From contig CAWBCR010000021.1 in assembly GCA_963787375.1 (NCBI GenBank), positions 26,238-90,237 on the forward strand: 64,000 nucleotides of DNA. Reading direction: 5' to 3'. The notes under the pieces were generated by a model, which was not told the origin of the DNA, ran no database searches, and saw only the letters and a program-made list of their open reading frames with translations. A program made the translations under genes and the position numbers. Origin of the DNA: CAWBCR01 sp963787375 (GTDB lineage Bacteria; Chloroflexota; Anaerolineae; Aggregatilineales; UBA3940). This document shows, in pieces, positions 54,037 to 62,160 of this stretch; the first letter of the stretch is position 1, and each line of letters starts with the position of its first letter.

Positions 54037-55233
54037 TCATCCCTTGCTGACTGCCTCCACCCTGTCCAGCGTCCAGAACAGCGCCAGCCCTGCCAGCGCC
54101 ACGACGCTCATGATGCGGAACAGGACCATCATGCCCACGCTGTCGTAAAAGCTGCCGCCCGCCAGCGACCCGGCAATCGACGCCAGCCCGAAGGCCACCG
54201 TCGTGAACACCGCCTGCGCGGTCGTGCCCAGCCCCTCCGGCGTGCGCTCGCTGACGTATGTTACCCCGCCGGTCAGCAGCGCGCCGAACGACAGCCCATG
54301 CAGAAGCTGCACCACCAGCGCCAGCACCGGGTTGTAGATGAACGACAGCAGCAGCCAGCGCACCGCGTAAGTCACGAAGGCGATCTTCAACAGGCCGCTG
54401 GCGGAGATGCGCCGGATAATGCGCCCCGAATACAGCATCATCGGCGCTTCGCTCAACGCGGCGACGGTCCACGCCAGCCCGATCAGCCCTTCGCCCGCGC
54501 CGATCCCGTCCATATACAGGCTGTAAAAGGTGTTCATCGTGCCGATGGTCATGCCTACCAGGAAGGCGCTGGCCAGGAAGATCAGGAAGTCGCGGCGCAG
54601 CAGCAGGCGGCGCAGCCCCTGGTACAGCGATATACGCAGCATCTGCCGGCGCTGCGGCTGCGCCCAGGAAAGGACAAACGTCAGCCCCATGAAGACCACG
54701 TAGCCAGTGAACATCAGGTGGATGTTGAAGCGCTCGATCAGCGTGCCCATCAGCCAGGTTGAGATCGCCCAACCGATGGTCCCCCCGACGCGCATCGCGC
54801 CGTAGGTGTGGCGCTTTTCCTGCGCAACCTCCAGCGCCGCGCTGTCGAGCAGCGGGACGATAGGGCTGTTGAACACGGCGTAAACGGCGACGATCAGCGC
54901 CAGCGCAGCGTAGCCCTGCGCCCGTGACAGTGCCAGTATGGCCGCGCACACCCCCAGCAGCGCCACCTTCAGGATGCCCCGGTGCCAGTGAAAGGCGTCG
55001 GCAGCGCCGCTCCACAACAGCGCGGCCAGCACGCCGACCAGCACCGGCAGCGCGGCCAGTGCGCCGATCTGCACGCCGCTCAGCCCGATGCGCTCGTAGT
55101 ACAGGTTGATGTACGGTATCAGCGCGCCAAGCGCCATGTAGTAACCAAAATACATGGCGCCGGCGTGCAGCGGCGCACCCGCTTCCCGCCCCCCGGCCCT
55201 CAGCCTTGCTACGAGGCTTGCGATGCGCGTCAT
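54037..55233 (-). CDS. MFS transporter, MFS_1-like (LacY/NupG-like) sugar or nucleoside carrier
   Basis: The 398-residue carrier has about twelve TM helices. The subgroup signature starts with YFGYYMALGALIPYINLYYERIGLSGVQIGALAALP and LWSGAADAFHWHR in loop 2-3. It continues with RVGGTIGWAISTWLMGTLIER, a typical R-x-G-S/T-x-G-W motif in the LacY/NupG/PF12832 branch. Late segment GGVTYVSERTPEGLGTTAQAVFTTVAFGLA also fits. It probably takes up a disaccharide or amino sugar for the kinase and glycosidases around it. It overlaps or abuts the nitroreductase gene upstream on the same strand, and the kinase follows at 19 bases. Confidence 0.82.
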   Translation of the reverse strand: MTRIASLVARLRAGGREAGAPLHAGAMYFGYYMALGALIPYINLYYERIGLSGVQIGALAALPVLVGVLAALLWSGAADAFHWHRGILKVALLGVCAAILALSRAQGYAALALIVAVYAVFNSPIVPLLDSAALEVAQEKRHTYGAMRVGGTIGWAISTWLMGTLIERFNIHLMFTGYVVFMGLTFVLSWAQPQRRQMLRISLYQGLRRLLLRRDFLIFLASAFLVGMTIGTMNTFYSLYMDGIGAGEGLIGLAWTVAALSEAPMMLYSGRIIRRISASGLLKIAFVTYAVRWLLLSFIYNPVLALVVQLLHGLSFGALLTGGVTYVSERTPEGLGTTAQAVFTTVAFGLASIAGSLAGGSFYDSVGMMVLFRIMSVVALAGLALFWTLDRVEAVSKG

Positions 55234-55239
55234 GCCGGA

Positions 55240-56022
55240 TCAGCCGCCATTGTTCATGAAATCCTGCTGCGCCAGGTAATCCAGCACCTTCTGCGAGAAT
55301 TCCTGGTGCGACTTGCGCGTGTACTTGACGATAGTGTACACCTGCGCCAGGTTCTCCACGCCCGACTCCTCGATCATCTGTCGAAGGTCGGGGTACGACA
55401 TGTAGCGATCCCAGCCCTTCACCTCGCGCTCGTGGTACGTCTCGCGGATGCGCGTGTCGCTGTCGTCGTGATACGTCTCGTGGTGCACCAGCCCACTTAA
55501 CGGCAGGCGGTCGCGTAGGGCGGGGTCTTCGTCGGGATAGCCCAGCGAGAACCCGACCACCGGCACGACCCCCGGTGGCAGGCGCAGCACCCGCCCGATC
55601 TCGTCGCAGTTGGCCAGTGTGCTGCCCATGTAGCACATCCCCAGCCCGCGAGACTCGGCGGCCAGCGCCACGTTCTGCGACACCAGCGTCGCGTCGATGG
55701 CAGCGATCATGAAGCTCATGAAGTTGTCGAAGTTGTCGGGCGCGTCGTTGAGCCGCAGCCAGTGCCGCATCCGGCGGAAGTCGGCGCAGAACGTCAGCAG
55801 CACCGGCGCGTCGAGTACCATGCTCTGCTCCATGTGCGGTTCGTACAACTGCTCGCGCAGCGCCCGGTCGCAGGTCACGATGATCGAATAAGTCTGCATG
55901 TTGCCCGACGACGAGGCGCGGATGCCCGCCTCCAGGATTTCTTCCAGCAGGTCGTCGGGCACCGGGTCGGGCCGGTACTGGCGGATTGAGCGGTGCTGCT
56001 GAATGGCCTCGATGACGGACAT
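55240..56022 (-). CDS. Nitroreductase family oxidoreductase
   Basis: The flavoprotein has 260 residues with FMN-binding pattern IQQHRSIRQYRPDPVP at the N terminus. The segment IRASSSGNMQTYSIIV is the usual 'AP.a.N.Q.w.f.vv' site. The lid is ALAAESRGLGMCYMGS, and a PVVGFSLGYPDEDP strand packs the flavin. A longer C-terminal tail (about 60 residues after the core: ETYHEREVKGWDRYM... YLAQQDFMNNGG) is typical of NADPH-dependent NfsA-like members. The ATG after GGAGGCGCT is a firm start; in-frame codons upstream have no binding site. It reduces nitro- or quinone compounds or flavins, with natural substrate unknown. It leads the carrier-kinase operon with a 6-base gap. Confidence 0.88.
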   Translation of the reverse strand: MSVIEAIQQHRSIRQYRPDPVPDDLLEEILEAGIRASSSGNMQTYSIIVTCDRALREQLYEPHMEQSMVLDAPVLLTFCADFRRMRHWLRLNDAPDNFDNFMSFMIAAIDATLVSQNVALAAESRGLGMCYMGSTLANCDEIGRVLRLPPGVVPVVGFSLGYPDEDPALRDRLPLSGLVHHETYHDDSDTRIRETYHEREVKGWDRYMSYPDLRQMIEESGVENLAQVYTIVKYTRKSHQEFSQKVLDYLAQQDFMNNGG

Positions 56023-56134
56023 AGCGCCTCCAATCGGTGTGGGCTTAGTATAGGCGCTGCCGTTCGGAGGCGAACCTGATGAATGCATGCGATGGCGGCG
56101 TCATTTGGCAGGAACCCGCGCCGTTACAGCAAAA

Positions 56135-56155
56135 GGGGCGGACACCGTCCGCCCC
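56135..56155 (-). terminator. Intrinsic terminator after the FHA-GAF kinase
   Basis: GGGGCGGAC (56135-56143) and GTCCGCCCC (56147-56155) enclose a three-base loop. The minus-strand exit is TTTTGCTG. It lies 21 bases beyond the kinase stop. Confidence 0.8.
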
Positions 56156-56176
56156 CATGTCATTCGTGCAGCGAGG

Positions 56177-58651
56177 TTACGATTTGACCGCCAGACTGAT
56201 CGGCAGTGTCAGCGTGAACTCCATGCCGCCTTCGTCGCGGTTGCGGGCCTGGATGATGCCGCCGTGCGCTTTGGCCATCGCCTGCACCACCCACAGCCCC
56301 AGCCCGTGGCCGCTCTGCGAGCCGGCAGCTTCCTTGCCGCGAAAACCCTCGTCGAAGATGTGCGACAGCTCTTCCGGCGAGACGCCGGGGCCCTGGTCCA
56401 TCACCTGCAGCAGGATCGAGTCGGTCCGGTACTTCACTCGCAGGTCGACGCGGGTGTTCTCTGGCGCGTACTTGAGCGCATTCTCGATCAGGTTCAGCGC
56501 GATGTGATACAGCCCCGATTCGTCGGCGTTGACCCCGCACGGCTCGCCTTCCACAGCCACCGTCAGCTTCATCGACTTGGACTCGGCCAGACCCTGCAGG
56601 TCCGTGGCGGCGTTGGTCGCGATCTTCTCCAGGCTGCAAACGCTGGGCGTCAGTTGCATCGAATCCCTGAGCTTCACCCCTTCGAGCAGGTCGTTGACCA
56701 TCTCCAGCATGCGGTTCGAAGCGGTCGACACCTTCTGGAGGTAGTCCTGCGCGCGCTCGTTCAGCTCCGCCGTCTTGTCGACGAGGTACAGCCAGCCCTT
56801 GATCGACGTGAGCGGGCCTTTCAGGTCGTGTGTCATGGCCTTCACGAACTCTGCCCGCACATGCTCAAGCTGCTTGACGTAGGTAATGTCCTGCATCACG
56901 ATGATCGTCCCAACGCCTTCGGTTGTCTCGGCGGTGGTCACGAAGGTTCGCTCGCCGATCTTGAGCTCGCTTGTCTTGCCGATCCCCTCGCTGACCCCCA
57001 TCAGGATGGCAGCCATGTCCGATTCGAGTAGTCCCTGCGCCACCTGGTTGGAGATCAGCAGGTTGCCTGCTGGGTCCAGGATCATCATCGGCTGCGGCAG
57101 CGTGTTGGCCGTGGCGTCGATGACCGCCCGCGCCTGCTCCGCTGTCTGCATCGCGACCTCGGTCTCATAGAACAGCCCTGCGTTCTGGATGGCCATTGCG
57201 ACCGGCGCGGCGAACATCTGGAACCGGTTGAGGTCTGTTTCGGTCAGGGGCCGCCCGCGCGTGATCAGCGTCAGTGCGCCGATCGTGTTATCCTGGGCGC
57301 GCAGCGCCACCGCGGCAATCGACCGCGCCCCGACGGCGGGTGTTTTGCCGGTGGGTTTCGTTCCATCGCTGGCCTGCGGGATGTCTACGATGACGGCCTT
57401 GTTTTCCTTGACCGTCTGGTCGAGCGCCCGCTTGACCTGCTTTTCGGCCTTGTTCAGCACGGCGATGATCTCGCCCCCCGCCTTGTAGGGCACGAGGACT
57501 CGGTTGGAGTCGTACAGCCACAGCACCGTGTGCTCCGCGCCCCACGCCTGCGTGGCCCGCTCCAGCAGCATCGAATGCACGGTCGGCAGGTCCAGCGACG
57601 AGGCCATCGCCTGCGAAAGCTGGTTCAGCGACGCCAGCTCGTCGACGCGGCGGGCCAGCGACTCGTCGGTCGCCCGGTACAGCCGGGCGTTCTGGATGGC
57701 AATGGCCGCAAAGTCCGCGATGCCCATCAGCAGCGCCTGGTCGCGCTCGTCGAAGCTGTGTCCGGCGGTCCGGTGCGTGGCGGCCAGCACGCCGAACGTG
57801 ACTCCGCCCAGCGCAATCGGCACGAGGATCACCGCCTCGACCAGATAATCGGTCTTGACCTTGATCTGGCTCTCCTCGCCCTCACGGCTGGCGCGCACCG
57901 GCTTGCCGGTCTGGATGACCTTGGCTGCCAGCGTGTCGCCGGTGATCGGCAGCCGCATCTGCTTGACCTTCTCATCTTCGAGGCCGTAGGAGGCTTCGAG
58001 GCGCAGCTCGCCGGTGATCTCGTCGATCAGCCATACACTCGTCTCGCCTGCCGCCGTGACCGACATGGCGACTTCGGCCACCTGGTCCAGCACGTCGTCG
58101 GGGTTGCGCTGCGTGGTGATGATCTTCGCCACCTGCACCAGCGCATCCGCCAGATCGGCCTTCTGCCTCAGGGCGCTGGTCTGCCCCGTGCTGGGCCGCT
58201 GGATGATCCGCACCACGAACTGCAGATTGCCCAGCGTCAGCGTGTCGCCGTTGGCCAGCGCGTATGGCGTGCGCGGGCCCAGAAGCTGGCCGTTGCGCAG
58301 CGTGCCGTTGGTGCTGTCCATGTCGATCACGTACAGCGAGCTTGGGGTGGGTCGCAGTGTGGCGTGCTGGCGCGAGACACCCAGGTCGCCCGCGTCGTAG
58401 GGGGTCAGGTCGAACAGGTTGTCCGGCTTCGGCCCACGCCCCAGGATGGTGTCGTCGTTGACGTCAAGCCCAAAAGACACGCTGGAGTTGCCTGCGAGAT
58501 CGAACCGCACCCGCCAGACCGGCACCTTGGTATCAGGCTTGCCCTTGTTCGGGAACGGTAGGAACGTAACCTCTGGCTCGATCTCCGAGATATCGTGCAG
58601 GCTGCCTTCCTGCGTGAGTTTATGGGTCGACTCTTTTGCTGGTTCTGCCAT
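56177..58651 (-). CDS. FHA-GAF-GAF-PAS histidine kinase
   Basis: The 824-residue cytoplasmic sensor kinase has domains in order. An FHA domain (~60-155) carries phosphothreonine-binding residues in GRGPKPDN, VSRQHATL and STNGTLRNG. A first GAF domain (~180-335: ETSVWLIDEITGELRLEASYG) and a second GAF (~345-495: HTVLWLYDSNRVLVPYKAGGE) follow. A PAS-like segment (~505-600) is next. HisKA has H608 in KAMTHDLKGPLTSIKGW, and HATPase has LNLIENALKYAPENT, DQGPGVSPEE and GHGLGLWVV. The FHA domain at the N terminus suggests that a Ser/Thr-kinase-phosphorylated partner is read by this two-component sensor. No regulator is next to it. AAGAGGCCGCC precedes the ATG. Confidence 0.88.
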   Translation of the reverse strand: MAEPAKESTHKLTQEGSLHDISEIEPEVTFLPFPNKGKPDTKVPVWRVRFDLAGNSSVSFGLDVNDDTILGRGPKPDNLFDLTPYDAGDLGVSRQHATLRPTPSSLYVIDMDSTNGTLRNGQLLGPRTPYALANGDTLTLGNLQFVVRIIQRPSTGQTSALRQKADLADALVQVAKIITTQRNPDDVLDQVAEVAMSVTAAGETSVWLIDEITGELRLEASYGLEDEKVKQMRLPITGDTLAAKVIQTGKPVRASREGEESQIKVKTDYLVEAVILVPIALGGVTFGVLAATHRTAGHSFDERDQALLMGIADFAAIAIQNARLYRATDESLARRVDELASLNQLSQAMASSLDLPTVHSMLLERATQAWGAEHTVLWLYDSNRVLVPYKAGGEIIAVLNKAEKQVKRALDQTVKENKAVIVDIPQASDGTKPTGKTPAVGARSIAAVALRAQDNTIGALTLITRGRPLTETDLNRFQMFAAPVAMAIQNAGLFYETEVAMQTAEQARAVIDATANTLPQPMMILDPAGNLLISNQVAQGLLESDMAAILMGVSEGIGKTSELKIGERTFVTTAETTEGVGTIIVMQDITYVKQLEHVRAEFVKAMTHDLKGPLTSIKGWLYLVDKTAELNERAQDYLQKVSTASNRMLEMVNDLLEGVKLRDSMQLTPSVCSLEKIATNAATDLQGLAESKSMKLTVAVEGEPCGVNADESGLYHIALNLIENALKYAPENTRVDLRVKYRTDSILLQVMDQGPGVSPEELSHIFDEGFRGKEAAGSQSGHGLGLWVVQAMAKAHGGIIQARNRDEGGMEFTLTLPISLAVKS

Positions 58652-59024
58652 GGCGGCCTCTTTCGTATCCTACATCACGTGAGCCTTCAGACCACACGAC
58701 CAGAATCTCACTTTCGACTGCGCCGGGGCTGGCCGGGAGACCGGCAGGCGGGGCGGCGAATGGAGTCAGGCTGGAGGAGCAGCCGGTAAAGTCCTGGTCA
58801 GTGATATTAGAATAGCATGAAATACAACAATTCACGATCTGGCTGGCCCATGCGCCACTCCTATTCTACCAGCGCAGTGACGCATGGATAAACCTGGTCA
58901 CCAACAGCCGCGCCGCTGCCATCTCATGTTCACGGGCCGCGCAGCGCTGTGACGGCCTGTCTCTGCATGCGTTTCTTCCCCAGTGTACTTGAAAAGCGTT
59001 TTTCTTGCTGCGCCGCCAGCCCGC
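58652..59024. other. Intergenic region between two histidine kinases
   Basis: No gene is seen. On the minus strand TTGTTG and TAATAT 15 bases apart near 58800-58830 are a weak promoter candidate for the FHA kinase. The rest is AT-richer than the flanks but without repeats or strong hairpins. Confidence 0.35.
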
Positions 59025-60932
59025 TTAAATCAGCGTCCCGCCGCGCTGGCCGCCCACCGGCAGCCGGATGGTGAATGTCACGCCGCCGCCATCGGCACCC
59101 GGCAGGTCGTCAAGTGTAATGCTGCCGCCGTGCCGCGCGACGATCTGGCTGGCCATGAACAGCCCCATCCCCGCGCCGGATACGCCCGACTCCAGCGCGG
59201 CTTTGCCCCGGAAGAAGCGGTTGAACATCTGCGAGGCTTCGTCGGGTGGGATGGCTGGACCGCTGTTGGCGATGCTGATGACCGCCCATGATTGATCGGC
59301 GTCGGTGTCGAGCCGGCTGCTGAAACGGATTTTGCCGCCGCGCGGGGTGTACTTGAGCGCGTTGTCCACAAGGATCGTCAGAACGCGCTCCAGCAGCGCT
59401 TGATTGCCCGTGATCGGCGGCAGCTCAGCGCCGGGTTGGTACGACAGGTCGAGCTCGTTCATCTCTGCCCGCGGACGCCAGTTGGTGACCGTCCGCGTGA
59501 TGAGCTGCGCCAGGTCGACCGGTGCTGTGGTGGCGTTCTGCAGTTGCTTCATGATCTGCGTCACGGACAGGATGCTCTCGATGATGGCTTCCAGCCGCTG
59601 CGTCTCGTGCGCGGCAGTCTCCAGGTAGGAGTCCCAGTTCGGGGGCCGGTGGCCCAGCAGGTGATGGTATATCTTCAGATTGGTAATGGGCGTGCGCAGC
59701 TCGTGTGACACACTATCCATGAACTCGTCTTTGAGACGATCCAGTTCCTGCAGGCGCTGGTTCGCTGCTTCGAGCGCCTCCTCGTTGCTCTTGCGCCGGG
59801 TGATGTCGTCGACGACGACCATCACCTGCGACATGCCTTCCACTGGCGCGATCCGCGCCTCGAACGTCACCGTCTGGTCGCCGGCAGGCACGACCAGCTC
59901 CGTGATTTCCGGCGCGCCGGTCTGGCGCACGGTGGTGCAGGCGCGCGCCAGTCCTTCGGCCATCTGGGCGGGCAGAAGCTGGGCCAGCGCCCGGCCCGGC
60001 ATGATGTCCAGCGACTCCAGATAACTGCGGAAATGCGGCGGGGCGTACAGCGACACCATGCGGTCGTTGTCGTCGACCACCAGCAGCAGGTTTTGCATCG
60101 ACGAGATGAGCATCAGCATATCATCCCGCCGCCTGATCAGCTCGGCTTCCACGTGCTCGCGCCGCGCGATCTCCTCGCGAAGCTGGGTGTTGGCGGCCTG
60201 CAGCGCGTTGGTGCGCTCCTGAACGCCGCGCTCTAGCTGGGCCTCCGACTGTCTGAGCCGCTGGTTGGCGTGATCGAGCGCGCTGCGCCGTGTCTGTTCC
60301 AGGTGCTCCTGGTAGAACATGAAGGCCAGGATCATGCTGTCCAGCACCGCGACGATGATCAGCGTGTACAGGTAAGCGTAATCGGTCGCCATCCCCATCA
60401 GGATGACAATCGCCGCCGAGGCGGTCAGCGATACAACCGCCACGACCGCGCTGAGCTGCGACGACACGATGAAGGCCGACAGCAGCACCGGCACGATCAG
60501 GATGGCCAGCATCTGGGCGGCGCTGCCCGGCAGAAACGGCGCGGCGATCGGGATGGCCATCGCGGCCAGGATGGTCACCGCTGCTGCCAGTTGGAAGCGC
60601 CCGTAGCGATTCAGGAGATAGGAGATGAGCAGAAAGGATGTTCCGCCCAGGTACAACCATGTATCCTCGTCCCGCAGGATCGATGGCTCGATGACAGCCA
60701 TGATGGCGATCACCACAAAGACCGTTGCCATCATGGCCAGCGTCAGCCACGCAAGCAGAACGCTGCGCCGCCGGTCTTCGGGGTCGTCGGACGAGTAGCG
60801 TACCCGGGCTAACTGGCCTACGGCCCGCCCCAGCCAGGAGAATTCCACGTGGCTGTCCGGCAGCGATGTGGATCTATCCGGCAGGGGTGTCCGGCCTTCG
60901 AGCGTGATCGTACTGTCGTTGTCGACTCTCAT
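59025..60932 (-). CDS. Membrane histidine kinase with PAS domain
   Basis: The 635-residue kinase has a soluble leader of about 55 residues. Six or so TM helices span ~60-210 (WLTLAMMATVFVVIAIMAVI through ILAFMFYQEHLEQ). A coiled coil from 215-270 leads to a PAS domain (~275-380: LLLVVDDNDRMVSLYAPPHF), HisKA with H410 in FMDSVSHELRTPITNLKIYHHLLG, and HATPase (TILVDNALKYTPRGGKI, NSGPAIPPDEASQMFNRFFRG, GAGMGLFMASQIV). The G1 box is NSGP(A)I, a slightly unusual form of DxGxGI, so ATP binding may be weaker. The ATG at 60932 is preferred; upstream in-frame sequence is not protein-like. It faces away from the GntR gene, and their 5' ends are about 400 bases apart. Confidence 0.85.
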   Translation of the reverse strand: MRVDNDSTITLEGRTPLPDRSTSLPDSHVEFSWLGRAVGQLARVRYSSDDPEDRRRSVLLAWLTLAMMATVFVVIAIMAVIEPSILRDEDTWLYLGGTSFLLISYLLNRYGRFQLAAAVTILAAMAIPIAAPFLPGSAAQMLAILIVPVLLSAFIVSSQLSAVVAVVSLTASAAIVILMGMATDYAYLYTLIIVAVLDSMILAFMFYQEHLEQTRRSALDHANQRLRQSEAQLERGVQERTNALQAANTQLREEIARREHVEAELIRRRDDMLMLISSMQNLLLVVDDNDRMVSLYAPPHFRSYLESLDIMPGRALAQLLPAQMAEGLARACTTVRQTGAPEITELVVPAGDQTVTFEARIAPVEGMSQVMVVVDDITRRKSNEEALEAANQRLQELDRLKDEFMDSVSHELRTPITNLKIYHHLLGHRPPNWDSYLETAAHETQRLEAIIESILSVTQIMKQLQNATTAPVDLAQLITRTVTNWRPRAEMNELDLSYQPGAELPPITGNQALLERVLTILVDNALKYTPRGGKIRFSSRLDTDADQSWAVISIANSGPAIPPDEASQMFNRFFRGKAALESGVSGAGMGLFMASQIVARHGGSITLDDLPGADGGGVTFTIRLPVGGQRGGTLI

Positions 60933-61169
60933 ACCAGCCTGCTCAAATAGGATACCATGCGCGTGATCCGTCGCATTGCCACCGGGCTGTATCTGCCCGG
61001 CCCTTAACGTGAATCCGGCGAATGCACGGGCCAACCTATGCTGATTCTACGCTGGCAACGGCCCCGGCACACTAGGTATCTTCCCTATGATTACAGGATT
61101 GTAATGTTGCCACCCGGCCCTCCTTTTCCGCGTGGCTGTCGCCGGGGGAGTCGTGCCCGGCCGGGACGG

Positions 61170-61198
61170 TTGACTCGCCCGGCAAGGTTGTATATACT
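61170..61198 (+). promoter_or_regulatory. Strong sigma70 promoter of the GntR regulator
   Basis: TTGACT (61170-61175) and TATACT (61193-61198) are exactly 17 bases apart, each five of six to consensus. The start should be near 61205, leaving a 134-base leader. Confidence 0.75.
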
Positions 61199-61204
61199 GT
61201 TATA

Positions 61205-61225
61205 AACATCAGATGTTCTGATGTT
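61205..61225 (+). promoter_or_regulatory. Palindromic operator, probably for GntR autoregulation
   Basis: AACATCAGA (61205-61213) and TCTGATGTT (61217-61225) are perfect reverse complements with a three-base spacer. It covers +1 to +20 of the predicted transcript. Confidence 0.6.
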
Positions 61226-61338
61226 TTGCCACGCGGCGTCGCAGTGGACAGTTCCCCAGGTCAGACGGCCAAACAAGGGCAGTAGGCCCCGATCAATCGA
61301 ACTCTGCCTCAGGTGACAGCGGACAGGAGAGATGCCCC

Positions 61339-62073
61339 ATGAGCGAGCGTAAATCGATCAGCCGCAGCAGTCTGACCGACCAGGTGACCCATGAAATTAC
61401 CGAGATGATCCTGAGCGGGATGTTCAGCCCCGGCGACTGGCTGATGCCACAGCCCGAGCTGGCGCAGCGTTTCGGTGTGGGCCTGTCGACCATCCGCGAG
61501 GCGGTCAAGGGGCTGGCGCTGCTGGGCATCGTCGACCCCCAGCCGGGGCGCGGCACCTACGTCGCTGAAGACGCCGTCTCGCTGATCCGCATGCTCGACC
61601 TGCAGCAGACACAGCTTGAGAGCCTCGACCTTGCCACCACGCACGAGGCCCGCCGGGCGCTTGAAGTGGAGCTGACAGCGCTCGCCGCCGAGCGCGCCAC
61701 CCCCGCCGACGTGGCCGCCATCCGCACCGCCCTCGACCGCATGGCGGCGGCGATGGATGACGACGAGGCCTTCATGCGCGCCGATGCCGACTTCCACAAG
61801 GCGGTGGCGCACGCCGCTCACAATCCGCTGCTTGAGCAGTTCTATCACGTCGTCAGCGAGATGATGGACGAGATCAACATCAGCATCGCCGACGTGCCGG
61901 GCGTCAAGGACCTTGGCTTCCAGATGCAGGAACAGATTTACGAGGCCATCGCCGCCCACCAGGTCCAGATCGCCCGCCGCCGCGCCTATGCCCTCGTGAA
62001 CCGCTGGCGCGGCATCCTGCGCGCCGTCAGCGCCATGCCCGCCGAAACCGCCGCTCCCGCCGGCGGTAGGTGA
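61339..62073 (+). CDS. GntR family regulator, FCD (FadR) subfamily
   Basis: The 244-residue regulator starts with a winged helix (residues ~10-80: DQVTHEITEMILSGMFSPGDWLMPQPELAQRFGVGLSTIREAVKGLALLGIVDPQPGRGTYV), the GntR HTH signature. The FCD ligand-binding domain has about six helices. Metal or acid ligand residues are D in DADFHKAVAHAAHNPLL and H in AAHQVQIARRRAYALV. FCD regulators respond to small organic acids or sugar acids and usually repress neighbouring genes and themselves. GGAGAGATGCCCC precedes ATG. Downstream on the same strand is only the TIR-SUMF1 gene, and the target genes are not evident. A palindrome at its promoter supports autoregulation. Confidence 0.88.
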   Translation: MSERKSISRSSLTDQVTHEITEMILSGMFSPGDWLMPQPELAQRFGVGLSTIREAVKGLALLGIVDPQPGRGTYVAEDAVSLIRMLDLQQTQLESLDLATTHEARRALEVELTALAAERATPADVAAIRTALDRMAAAMDDDEAFMRADADFHKAVAHAAHNPLLEQFYHVVSEMMDEINISIADVPGVKDLGFQMQEQIYEAIAAHQVQIARRRAYALVNRWRGILRAVSAMPAETAAPAGGR

Positions 62074-62160
62074 CGAGATCCGGCCTCGCTTTGACTCGTG
62101 CGAAACCCGACTATAATGGGCGTGCAGCCAGCGTCGCATTGCTCATCGACGGGAGTCGCC

